Below are positions 22,837 through 34,082 of a stretch of 64,000 nucleotides of DNA, in pieces. Numbering within the stretch: the first letter of the stretch is position 1; each line of letters opens with the position of its first letter. The stretch comes from Anadara kagoshimensis (lineage: Eukaryota; Mollusca; Bivalvia; Arcoida; Arcidae): assembly GCA_021292105.1 (NCBI GenBank), contig CM037857.1:43951464-44015463 (forward strand), written 5' to 3'. Made by a program: the position numbers and the translations under genes. The notes under the pieces were generated by a model. It worked only from the letters and a program-made list of their open reading frames with translations. It ran no database searches and had not been told where the DNA came from.

Positions 22837-25800
22837 TTGAAAACATGCATTTTTTGTAACAACATAACGACTGAGCAGACAGAATGGTCATCAAAGTTCC
22901 ACGGAATGAAAATAATATATGTAAGATGACTTATAAAAAAAACCTTATGATGTGACAGTATATTTGCATATTTGTAGTCCCCCAAAATTAATTAGAATTC
23001 ACGAAAACAGATCTGTTGTGGCCAATTATCATTGAAATATTTGATATTTCTGGTGATTTTTTAAAATTTTGGTTTGATATGTGTATTCAGCGGTTTGATG
23101 CAATAGACACGCGGTTTCAAAGAAATCGTCTTATTCTTGCAGAGAATGAAGTGAACCCAACTAGATGTCCATAGCCTTTCGAGTTAAAGCGTATTGTAAG
23201 CAAACGAATTTAAAAACAAATTATTATATGTACAATTTACCAATAACCATACAATAATATAATAGACTAGTACATGTAATAAAAATCATATTACACACGT
23301 GTACTACCTATAATGCGGCGTCGACTGTTGATTGTTTCCGGCGTTGAACATTTGAGCAAAAGCGTAGGACAAAAAGAGCGAAAATAAACGGACGTTTGAG
23401 CGACGAAGGAATGGACATTTGAGTGACAGAATTTAAACCCATTTGAGCGAAATTACAAATATATAAATTAGACATTTTAGCGACATTTTTCTTGTCCCCT
23501 GCTCACCATTGGGGATGTGGATGTAGGATTTTGAGCAGGGATAAAGTTTTTGAAAAGCACCAAATTAATTTTTTAAATCCATTAACTGTCTAGCACTACA
23601 TGTCATAACACTGTTAAAACTTTGTATTTACAGGATAAAGTTTAAAGTAAAATAACATATCTTTTCCAGCCCAATATTTAAATTCTAGGGTACATGTAAA
23701 TCTGTTGCGATCGAATTCACTATATGCATTAAAATGGACATTAAAACAGTATATACACATTATCCAAAAGTGCTTTTTGGTTATATACTAATATATTGAG
23801 ATGAATTTTATAATTCTTTAATAATTAACAATTACATGTTTCTGTGATCGTTATACCCTAACCAATTCAAATAATTTTTTTAAAATGATTTTTCACAGAA
23901 ATGTTAATAATGGCTAGATTCGGCAATTTTTATGCGTTTTTTTCGGACAAAAGTAAAACTATAATGGTACTAATTTCGTGGTCATTGTCGTAAGACTTAC
24001 CGATGAAAGAAATTTTGGTAGAAGTTTTGAAATAGTTTTGAGTAAAACTAGACAAACGCTGATACAAGAGTCATGTTTAATCATCTGTTAATCAGTGGTT
24101 ACCCGTATCGCTTTCATTGTCTGGTGTTAAATCTTTATATATACTGCTTTTTCGATAAATACCTATTTATGTGGCCATCTAGAACTACCAATAACAGATT
24201 TGTTCTGGTCAACGCTAAGGGCTAAAGTGGACAATACCCGTAGATTTTATCAAGCGGGTATCGGTGTTACGTTATCACCCTATTAATCGCAACTGACTAG
24301 CACTATTGGCTCCAAAATGATCGCATAAATTTGACGTTAAAGTATGATCAAGTACAAAATTAAATTTTACTTTGATCTTATACAAAAATAATTGATATAT
24401 TTTTCTTGTAAATGTCCGAAGTTTATTATGTCCAGTTTTTCTCTAATGGTCAGTTATTTATAATGTAATGTGGTCAGATCGGTCTTTATGACGCATTTTG
24501 GAATTGTTGGAATTTAAATTGCCCTCGCCTTTGACGCGAGTTTATTTTAAAATGACACTTAATAAAACGAGGGAATTATGTTAATGACAGCAAACACGCT
24601 CTACAACTTTTATAGATATTGATTCTTAAATATTACAAATAAAGATTTGCCATGTGTCTGTGTGTATTCCCTCTTCCCCCCTCACAAACAGGGAAATATT
24701 TCCCTATATGCAAGTTTATTGTTCTTTTCTTTCATTTTGTTACACTGAAGTATTTAATTTGATCCGTAGTAACATTTTTTCCTAACTGTCTAAAAATGAC
24801 TCGCGCTTTGGGTAACATGGTTAACAATATTTTAATTTCGTTATCTAGAAATACATGTAATACATATATTTTGTTATTTCGAAACCGGGAGTAGCATTTC
24901 GTTATTTCGAAATATTTCGTTCTCTCAATATAACATTTTGTTAATTAAAAACAATGATTCTTTCTCTCGAAACAATATTTAGTTGTCTCGATATAAGATT
25001 TCATTAAATAGTTATTGAATTGAAATTGCAGTTTCGAATTCGTTTCTGCGAATGAACGATAATGTCAGTGAAAATGAGCCCTACCAAAAACACCTCAAAC
25101 TATTAACGCTAGTCAAATTTTTCTTCTCCTTCCACATACTTTGCAGTTCACGATTGGTGTATTTTCGCACAATTATTGCATGCGTTGAAAAAGAACATCA
25201 TCGTATATCAATTAAATAATATAACTGGTTTAAACTGGTTGGGTGGTTTCTCAGCATTGGTAAAAGTCACTAGATTTTAGAATTTAACATCGTTAGGGCG
25301 GTTGTTTTGATGGTTTGTACTGCCGGGGTGGCTATTCGAGCTTCCTGTTGCATACAGGACATCTGGAATAGTGCTGGTTCTTGCACGTGGCACCATGAAC
25401 CTCTGGTTTGCCCCCGTGTGACAGAAAACTGGATGTATTTGGGATCTGGAATTGGTACCCGTGATTGCTACACTTCAGTACCTCGTGATATCTCGTGTAA
25501 TATGTAGTGCTTCACATTTCAAGCGGACATGCATCTAAGAAGACTGAGCGTGAAAACGTAACGTTTTAATTTTCCGGTTAGTTTTGTTAGTCTGTCGATG
25601 TTTTCATTTGTATAAATTTAATTCTATTTTTCAATAAAAGTGAATGAAATCTCCCCTATTTCAATCATCGTTACGGGACCAATTACTTTGGATCTTTGCC
25701 ATGCTGAACTCATATTTAACTTGAACAGGGCATACTTTATGGTTTTTTGTGACTCCTCTACATTGTCTTATACAATGTAATCAGTAGAATGTATCGTTTT

Positions 25801-26760
25801 TAAACAAGGAACGAACCTAGAGCATAAAATCAGGCAGATGTCCAAATCAAATTCCGAAAAGCAAGGACTTAAATTGCGTCAAACATTTGAACTTCCACCA
25901 GGGAATTGAGACCGGATGCTCCGGGAGGGTACACACCTCGGAAACTGTCCGTAGAATATCAACTTCGATGGTTTAACTTTTAATTAATTATATTTAATAA
26001 TGTTAGTTAGACATGTTTCACTGAAAAACATTTACATATACTTGCTAGCTTACGTATTGCTTGTTTAGTCTAGAGGAGCCAAGTTGTTGACAATGAAATT
26101 GTAGTTACACACTGGCCTTATTGAATATTCCAAAGTGACTGAAAGTGACGAATAAGCAATACAAATTTAGAGATGATATGATTCTTTCCCATTAAATTAG
26201 CAGAACTTGAGTATAAATTTTACATTGGCGTTTTTTTCTGGTTTGAACTGTGCTTCTTAACTTGTAAGCACCAGGTCTTGACCAAGTTGCGTCATACGAG
26301 CTGCACTATTTTTAATGTTTTCTGGAGAATAACAATTAGCAGAAAATTAGCATTATTGTTTAAAATACGAAAGGAAACTAGCTATATTTTATTTTTAATA
26401 CAACGTATTCTCTTCAAAGTATTTTTTAAGTTTAGTTTTGATTTTGTTGGTGCTATAAATTTATTAAAACAAATGCATTTTGTAATTTTTAAGTGCACAT
26501 ATTCTGGATAATACTACAGTGTTTCGACGTTTAATTTTGGGGGATGGGGAGACCGTTCCTTGGCCATATGTTAAATATGTTTTAATATCAGGTATGGAAG
26601 TGTAAAACATGTTTAATTACCAGTTCTCCAACTAAACCATTACTGACAATATTACCTTGAGCTATTTTCAATGTCGATTATCGCAATAATCACATGTTTA
26701 TTTTTCTTTTCCTAATTTTTGTTACTGTCCGACATTGTCCACGTACCAAGTTCTCGCGTG
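22834..26760. other. Intergenic region upstream of Hmx
   Basis: No gene is recognised. 23345-23485 holds about four imperfect 'gacatttgagcgac' repeats. 24830-25030 is a set of 'tttcgttatttcgaaa'-like imperfect repeats. 25800-25935 is related to 50755-50935 (shared 'tgctccggaagggta' block), so it is a dispersed repeat. The frame at 25307-25507 has no homology I recognise. Confidence 0.5.
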
Positions 26761-27000
26761 AGTTAACAAGTTTAATTACACGTTCTGTCATTGGTTAATC
26801 AATCAAAGATTCGTGTTGTCATTGGTCAATTTGATAATGAATAATTATATTCGATTGTTACCATTTTGGTCAGTTGATTTTCGCCGCTCCTGTTTAAAAA
26901 ATCCTCTTTATCTCCACACTATTAAATTTTTATAGCCAGAGGCCAAGATATGCGATAGAATTGAAACGAAAAGATGAAAGTTTTAATAAGGATTGAATTA
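26761..27000 (+). promoter_or_regulatory. Candidate Hmx proximal promoter
   Basis: Upstream of the Hmx start there are two inverted CCAAT boxes (ATTGG at 26790-26794 and 26821-26825), a TCF/LEF-type ATCAAAG at 26802-26808 and an AT-rich 'ttttatag' near 26930. The spacing is plausible for a promoter. Nothing else in the sequence proves it. Confidence 0.3.
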
Positions 27001-27321
27001 CAAGGTGGCCAACGATACTTATCACCCAGTAAATCATTGGGGGAAATCACTGCTAATTAGGGGAGTTGATCTTTCGTACCAATACCACTTGACTCCAATG
27101 GTCAAGTGTAAAGCCAAGAATGCACATAATTATTTCAAATGAAAGGAGGCGTGTTTCAAGGAGACCCTCTATGTCCAATTGTTTTTATCACGAAAAAATC
27201 TTTTCTATCACGACAGTAGAATGTCAGGGCGACTTAGACCTTGAAATTAATTGAGTGTAGATTTAAGTTAAGTGAATTTAAAAAAGCTCTTAAAAGGAAT
27301 CAAATCGTTGCTCTTGTGAAG

Positions 27322-27487
27322 ATGGCAGGTCAAAACGCTCCAGAGAAAGTGAAAAGTCCTTCGTTTTTTATAGAAAATATTTTGACAGAAGATGAAACAG
27401 ATATCATAAAACGGGAAAATGGCGAAGATTTCTTACATACTGAGAAAGAAAAAAGTGAAAGAGAAAATTCCACCAAAATATGTGCTG
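27322..27487 (+). CDS. Hmx: Hmx exon 1
   Basis: It begins [20 protein letters not shown] and ends at the GTTAGT donor (27488) after one base of a Glu codon. The reading frame is open upstream to about 27241 without another ATG, supporting the chosen start. Confidence 0.88.
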
Positions 27488-27686
27488 GTTAGTTTTATTA
27501 TTTATTTTTTTTTATAATTTACGAACATTTTTTTTTCAATTTTGTATTTACTAAAAATCATTTGATATTTTCTGTGTCCACTGGGAATGTACATTATATG
27601 TTTTATGCCGAAAATTATTTAGATTTTAAAATATATGTACACATTTTTTAGAAGTTGAAAATGGTAGGATTTTATAATGTAGATAA

Positions 27687-27739
<53 letters not shown>

Positions 27740-28150
27740 GTAGATTTTGTGATTGTTGCAATATGAAAGCCCAAGAAATTGAATATCATCTTTTATTCAT
27801 TTTAGGCGAAAATATTTTTTCTCATATCTTTCAAAAATTTCTTTTATTGATAAAATTGTGAAAATGTCTTGTACTAAACGCTAATTTGCCAAAACTTTGA
27901 ATAGTTTCTGTTATAGGAAAAGGGAAAAATACCAATAGTAATGGCTTACAACCAAATACATGTGATATGACATTATTTTATATGTCCGTATTTTAAATTA
28001 TAGTTTTTCGGTATTCGTGAAAATGAACATACAAAAGGATTTGAATAAGAAGCTGGGTGGACTTTTTAAGGAAATTTTGAAATAAAATAGTTACGCTTAT
28101 ATGAAACATTAACAAAAATAAGTCAAATACATTCATACTAGTCTATGAAA

Positions 28151-28210
<60 letters not shown>

Positions 28211-28321
28211 AGGAACAGTAATAGCGCACAAAAACTTTGTAAAACTTTCTGAATTTAATTTTCACTGACTAATGTACATTTTTAGGAATTGTCTGTATTT
28301 ATGTGTGACACTATAAATGAA

Positions 28322-28380
<59 letters not shown>

Positions 28381-28847
28381 AATTAGAATTTTAGTTCTAT
28401 TACACTATTTTCATTCAGGAGACCTAAAAATTAGTTGAACTTATCCGAAAATTCGAGATATTTTAGTTTGAGATAACCGGACTTATTTTGATTAAGTAAA
28501 AATAAATAATTCCGGACTTCTTCTTTTTTTTTTTTTTAAAGTTCGACTTATCAACTGTATTTTAGTCTTTTGTCGTTTTATTGAAATATGTGTAGCTAGG
28601 ATAAAAAAGTTTGTATAATTATACAAATATTGCAAATTTCTGGAACGTGTAATAGTTTAATTTCACATTTTAAGAATTTTTCCAACAGAAAGAAATTTTC
28701 AAATCTAGTCTTAATTTTGGATAATTAAAAAAATTGCTTTTTGTCAGTGGTATAAAAATTATTTCTCAACAGAATTGAATAAAAATGGACGAATTATGGA
28801 CATTTATTTTCTTGCATGTTTAAAAAATGCTGGGATACCAAATTGTT

Positions 28848-28879
<32 letters not shown>

Positions 28880-29734
28880 CGTTTTGAACAGTTTAATTTT
28901 CTATATCAATTACATATTTTGTGTGATAGTTAAGAATTATCTGAAAGTGCGATCGGTTGCATTATCCATTTGCAACTTTCTTTGAAAAACGGACAGGAAG
29001 GACCACCAAAATAATAACAAAACCACTGGCGTATTTTCCTAATTTTGTTTCACCATTTATCTCTTGCTGAATTAACCTACATGTAATGTACATTATGTCT
29101 TTATTTTTGTATTTGTTATTTATAAAATAAATGGTTGAAAATTTAGCAATGACATTTTGTAACAACTAGCATTTCTGCTTTACTAATTTCTTGCTGGATT
29201 GATTTATTTTCAGAAATTTTACCGACATCCCCAAAAAGGACCAATAGTGAAGATGATGCTGAGGAGGAAACAGTTACATCGCCCCACAGAATGTTCTCAA
29301 ATAGTTGGTGTAGCACGTTTCATTCCGTTAACAAAAGTAAAGATATCGACGAAATTTCGGACGACGCAATTTCTTATTCACAAGATGATATTCTACACAA
29401 GTTTAGACCAAAAAAGAAAACTAGAACTGTGTTTTCTAGACAACAAATATTTTATTTAGAATCAGCTTTTGATACCAAAAAGTACCTGTCGAGTACAGAG
29501 AGAGCTGATATAGCTGCCACTTTAAACCTAACAGAAACACAAGTTAAAGTCTGGTTTCAAAACAGAAGAAACAAATGGAAATCACAGGTGTCTGGTGACC
29601 ATAAACAATCTGCTCACACAGAACAAGCTTTTGTATTTCCGTTTCCTGGTAATGGACGTTTCATGAACTTTGGACATTTCCCGCCATCTTTTTCAACGTT
29701 TCCATTATATAGGCATCGTTTTATGTATTTCTGA
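27322..29734 (+). CDS. Hmx: Hmx / NK5-class homeobox transcription factor (2 exons)
   Basis: A nuclear DNA-binding protein. Hmx genes pattern sensory organs and nervous system in animals. Exons 27322-27487 and 29214-29734 join GT-AG to give 687 nt, 228 residues. Near the N-terminus is [13 protein letters not shown], the short conserved Hmx motif (an Eh1-like repressor region in the family). The homeodomain spans residues about 122-181: [18 protein letters not shown], then [18 protein letters not shown] and [20 protein letters not shown]-x-ERA and QNRRNKWK are Hmx signatures. Gln50 is present. The C-terminus is short and ends [11 protein letters not shown]. The start chosen is the first in-frame ATG before the conserved motif. 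The protein is shorter than vertebrate HMX proteins. A possible AATAAA lies at 30173. The gene is divergent from beta-TrCP. Confidence 0.93.
27685..27739. repeat. (AAT)n microsatellite in the Hmx intron
   Basis: A clean trinucleotide run of about 18 units, about 200 bp after the exon 1 donor. Confidence 0.97.
28147..28209. repeat. (AAAT)n microsatellite in the Hmx intron
   Basis: About 15 tetranucleotide units without interruption. Confidence 0.97.
28322..28380. repeat. (ATT)n microsatellite in the Hmx intron
   Basis: About 19 trinucleotide units. With the (AAT)n run 600 bp upstream it forms a potential inverted repeat in the pre-mRNA. Confidence 0.97.
28849..28879. repeat. poly(T) tract in the Hmx intron
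   Basis: A run of 31 T about 335 bases before the exon 2 acceptor. Confidence 0.97.
29214..29734 (+). CDS. Hmx: Hmx exon 2 (homeodomain)
   Basis: The acceptor TTATTTTCAG ends at 29213. The exon reads [18 protein letters not shown] into the homeodomain (29411-29590), followed by a 47-residue tail and a TGA. All homeodomain helices are present without an internal intron. Confidence 0.95.
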
Positions 29735-31980
29735 AAAATACGATAAAATGAGGGAATTTTAAAAAGTACTTTCTTGCCAAAAATATGTTCAAAGTGGACT
29801 TTGAATTCCGGTTATAACTAAGTATCTACTGTTCAACCGTCTGTTTCATAGCAAGGTGCAGTCTGTTAAGAAAGACGGTGGTATCGATGACGGTTTTGTT
29901 AGCGTTGTTTGTGATGGTTTGAAATGAAAGGGTAAATAGTGATGTTCTACACAAACGTACATGTATATGAACATGCAGAAAAATTGTTATGTATACACGT
30001 ATATTAGTTAATCAGAATGTTTTATTGAATGTATATTTTCAGTTTATAACTGTTGTTTGTTTGTATATTTCGTTGTTACAAATTAAAATGATCTGAAACA
30101 CTCAGTGGCGTTAATTTTAAATAGTCAATCATAAAGAAATGAAACACGACTTTATTGGTACTATAATTACATAATAAAATGACATCACTTATATCTTGCT
30201 TGTGTTCGTGCCGTTATAGAAGGGCTGTTCCAAGGATTGGAAATGCATGTCATACACGACTATTGTTTGATTTAAACCCCAAAATAAGGTTTTCCAAAAA
30301 TGAGAAATATATATACAACTATTAAACTGTCTAGAAATGGCATTTATAGTGCTAGATTTTCCTTGCCGTTCAAAGTAAACTAATCATAACATCACATTCT
30401 CAATTTTCAATGCATTCGCAGCAATCTAGAATTTAGTCTACAACTCATTTTTTTCACTCTGGCTCCGGTTTCACAATAGTTCCTTAATACAGATTTTCTT
30501 TAACTTAAATTTGGCAACTTTGACAATATTTTGTTGTACTAAAGCACAATTGGAATATGTATATAATAGACGTAGAGTGATACGGCCGGTTAAATTTATG
30601 AATATTTTGAAAACTAACAAAACCATTTAGATGTCAAATTTGCAAGATTTAAGTTAAAGACAATTTTAGTTAAGGAATGACTGTGAAACTGAAGCCTGTT
30701 ATGATCGATATAGTCATGTGGGACTTTGAGCGAAATGATCGTTAAGCAAATAGACAAAGATTAAGGTAGGCTTTTTGTCTGGGCGAGAGGTGGGGTGGGG
30801 GTGGCAAATACACATTACGTCTCTAGAGGTCTGTATTTTTATCGACAAATAACACGCGACAATGATACTTTCAATGCGTTAAAATCATAAATAACAATCT
30901 CCGTGTTTGATATATATTTTATGTTTTTGCCGGGAAAGATAATGTCGTTTATATTGAAACAGAAATTGCAATCATATCAATAGCGACAAAAGACTCTGTC
31001 ATTTAACGAATTAAAAGTGAAACCTCTTATCCAATAACTACATAAGTCTCGGTCAGAATACTAAAACCATGCTATAATTTTTATTTTCGCTCCAAATTTT
31101 ATAATAATGAACCGTTTTGGTTATTTAAAATAAAATAAACTCAAATGAAAAAGTAATAGTATTATATCGGAATTTTCAGATTTATGCACATAAGAACGTC
31201 CATTTTCCCGGCATTTTTCTTTGTAAGCCCAGCTTTATGTTCTCATGTATGCGAAAATATGGACTGTTTTCCGTCTTCGATTATGGTTTTCAAATTGTTT
31301 TCTGCGGAAGATCAACATTTACTTTACTGTTCCTGAAAATAATTTCAAAATGCGATTTGCGTGAGTTTATAAAAAAATGTAATCGAAAGAACAATTCTTG
31401 ACATTAAATTGTGAAAGTTTTCAGTACATTTCTCTATTCGGGATAGGGGAACGTTTTTATCTTTGTTTTCAATGAAATTTTATAAATTTACATCATATAG
31501 GTATCATTGTAAAGGGAACATGTTCAGATTTTATGAAATACAGTTTGTTGATGTAGCTGCTACTATGGCGTAACCATAACGTCATAAACTCAATTTTTAG
31601 GGAAAACGCTATAGAATCGTGTCAAATTATACGTATAGAAAGCGCAGCTATTTCGCGAAAGTGAAACTTTCACTTAATACAACTGAACGTGTGCATTTAA
31701 TTCTTAAATCAACCAAATTACAAAAAGACCATTAATCTAACACAACAATACATACATCTGGTGAGTTGAAAAATTTGTATCAAATTCACGTGAATTTTCC
31801 CGCAATACGTCGCTATATTAAAATTAATTATAAGTTTTATAATTTAATTATCAGACGATTACTATTACTCTAACAAAATGAGCCCAAATAGTTTATTTCG
31901 TTATTGAGAACTTCCATTTTAAAGTCTACCCAGATGTCAAAATCCACTTCCTCTTTACCTTAAACATAAGAAACAAGTAG
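29735..31980. other. Hmx 3' UTR and intergenic stretch
   Basis: The 3' UTR probably extends to the AATAAA at 30173-30178. The rest is AT-rich and non-coding, apart from the inverted-repeat element at 30459-30698 and a short palindrome at 31657-31675. Confidence 0.5.
30459..30698. mobile_element. MITE of the 'TTTCACAATCATTCCTTAAC' family, copy 1
   Basis: The left end 'ggtttcacaatagttcctta' and the right end, whose complement reads 'cagtttcacagtcattcctt', form long imperfect inverted repeats of about 45 bp reaching to 'tttaactta'. The element is about 240 bp with no coding capacity. Related copies are at 37697 and 38034, halves at 46990 and 58437, and the start of another at 63959. Confidence 0.8.
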
Positions 31981-31987
31981 GCGTGGC

Positions 31988-31996
31988 TATAAAAAT
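31988..31996 (+). promoter_or_regulatory. TATA box candidate for the first GT31 gene
   Basis: TATAAAAAT preceded by GCGTGGC. About 280 bp downstream is a strong GTAAGT donor (32271), and the next plausible acceptor is 34017-34018 before the glycosyltransferase ATG. It could mark the promoter of that gene. Confidence 0.35.
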
Positions 31997-32014
31997 CTAC
32001 CCTTTCAAGGAAAA

Positions 32015-32270
32015 AAGTAAAATCGTTAAAACAAGTATTTTCACGGCTGTATACTTTTGACAACTGATAATTCTGTATTATGAATTACACCTGTGGGATA
32101 TAATATAGCCATAACGATACCCCTAGGCTGGAAACCGGGTTAGTTAGCACACGAAGTATCGATGATGCCTGGAAGCGGAGTTGTCCAAATGTTCCTAAAA
32201 TTAACGGAAGTTTTTACATTTGGACATAGAATGGCCACCAGAATGCAACACCATGATGTTAAAACACGAT
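32015..32270 (+). other. Candidate 5' UTR exon with a 36-codon upstream ORF
   Basis: Bounded by the TATA-like box and a GTAAGTACAT donor at 32271. ATG at 32162 opens 36 codons (MMPGSGVVQMFLKLTEVF...), and the last base of the exon plus the first two of the exon at 34019 make TAA, ending the frame at the junction. This would be an upstream ORF ahead of the GT31 start. The splice pairing is inference, and the start coordinate is only the usual TATA-to-start spacing. Confidence 0.3.
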
Positions 32271-32459
32271 GTAAGTACATGAAGATTTTTATAATATTTA
32301 CAATTTTATCTCAAATGTTTACTATTATCTTTTTGCAAATATATAGAAAATTTAAATTATGACAAGTTACTGCGAACATTGTCAATGTTGTTAGTTTTAA
32401 ACATTTTTATTTGACCGTCAAAGTTCATATCCATTGCATTGATTATTCAGGTTAATGTC

Positions 32460-32583
32460 GGTCGTATTATAAATTTTTGAATTTTCTGAATGAAATATTC
32501 AAAAATTTATAATATGACAACTTTTCATATTATAAATTTTTGAATATTTCATTCAGAAAACTCAAAAATTTATAATATGACAG
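32460..32583. repeat. Head-to-head dimer of a 60-bp inverted-repeat unit, copy 1
   Basis: Two units, each bounded by 'tattataaatttttga' and its complement, lie back to back in opposite orientation, so the whole 124 bp is itself a near-perfect palindrome. It ends 'tttataatatgacag'. The same dimer, with slight changes, is at 37553-37665. Confidence 0.85.
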
Positions 32584-32788
32584 TAAGACGGATTTTCCAT
32601 GATTGCATCTCTGGATATTACAATTCATTCCCACGAATTAAATTCGTTATCAAGTTTTTTTTAAATTTTTTTTTACCATGGATTATAATTAGTTGGAACG
32701 AATGATTAAACATATATTTTAAAGTACTCTTAGCGTCTCTTTATACGGCTGATTAACTTGAGTCATTTTTTATTTTAATTCATATGTA

Positions 32789-33320
32789 CATGTGCTGATT
32801 CTGAATTTTTATTATAATAATGCATTCAAAATTACCACACGATGTAATGCCATATATTATGCTACATTTTCTGGTGTCAGAGGGAGCGGTTTGTATCAAT
32901 GCCAAAAGTCCCAAAAAACTGAACTCTGGTATGCACGATAAATTACGTTGCAAAACCCTTATACATGTGTAACACAATTTGGTGCTTTTTTAAATCATCA
33001 CTTGAGAAGAATAAATTTTATCTTGTCTCACGAATGTTTTGAAATTTTCGATGTGGTGTTAAAGACACCGAATAAAATTATGAACATTGGTTGATCTTAT
33101 TTTACTTATAACAACTTTAGATAAAACTGAAGATAAAATTCATGAACCTTTTTACCATTTCTTGCCATCATCGACGTTATTGCCTTCTTGTATCCTGAAG
33201 ATTAACTATAATGTCTTGTGCTGTATTTAAAATTTTAATTAAATAATGCATTCAAATAAAGTAGTCCTGTCATGCCATATGTGCTGTATTGAATGCATTA
33301 TTTTGATAAAAATTCAAAAA
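32789..33320. repeat. Dispersed pair of 'ttctattaaaataatgcatt'-type repeat ends
   Basis: 'tgctgattctgaatttttat' then 'aataatgcattca' at 32789-32835, and the inverted 'tgaatgcattattttgataa' at about 33290-33318, bracket AT-rich sequence. The same unit forms the 45-bp tandem array upstream of the second GT31 gene at 49990-50440. Confidence 0.55.
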
Positions 33321-33481
33321 CAGAAAACCATAGTTAAGGCTTAAACAAGTTCCTTTGAACGATGCTTCATGATACAATATAGAAAGGTGATTGTTTATTA
33401 CTAAAAGGGCCACCTACATGCTGATACCATCTATATGATAGCTCACAAACAAATGTTCACACGATATCGACATGTGAATTA

Positions 33482-33496
33482 CCCCCCCCCCCCCCC
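33482..33496. repeat. poly(C) tract
   Basis: A run of 15 C in AT-rich surroundings about 600 bp upstream of the GT31 start. Confidence 0.97.
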
Positions 33497-34082
33497 AGTT
33501 CTACAAAAGGTGCTGTAGGATAGGTACAATTTTGAATGAAAGATCAGCGAGTGGTGACCATGTTCTGGTTTAGTGTTCAACTAGTGAAGTAACATTTGAT
33601 GGAACCAGTTGAAAAGTTAATGGTGCGAAAGTAATGTAATATATGTCTAAATGAATAGTCATGCATTTTAAAGTAAAATTGTCTACCGTTTAGCTTTGTT
33701 AATAGACTTATTATCCGGTGGGTCCAATCCAGAGAAAATTAATAAAGATTCAATGATTTTTTATTTACTGACAACTAACTCTCCTGATACTGTATAGTTG
33801 CTTAATTCTGCGGGGGTAAAATTTCGCGGTCTGAACACTGGAATTTATTCACGGGTATTAAATTTCGCAATGCAGTGGCCAATGTTAACAGTTTCCTGTA
33901 CGAGTTATCTACCGTTTATTTCCATAGATACGTCGCTACTTTTCTACTAAGTAGATACACTATTGTTCTTTGAGAAACAATACCTCACTTCAATTTATAT
34001 TAATTTTTACATTTCAGAAATAAAGGTTATTTTGTTACACCTAAAAGGATGTATAATACCTGTTCAAAAGAAACACAGAAAG

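Noticed and set aside
25307..25507. A 66-residue cysteine-containing protein
   Set aside because: It has no ATG at its 5' end, no splice sites or homology that I recognise, and lies in a repeat-bearing intergenic region.
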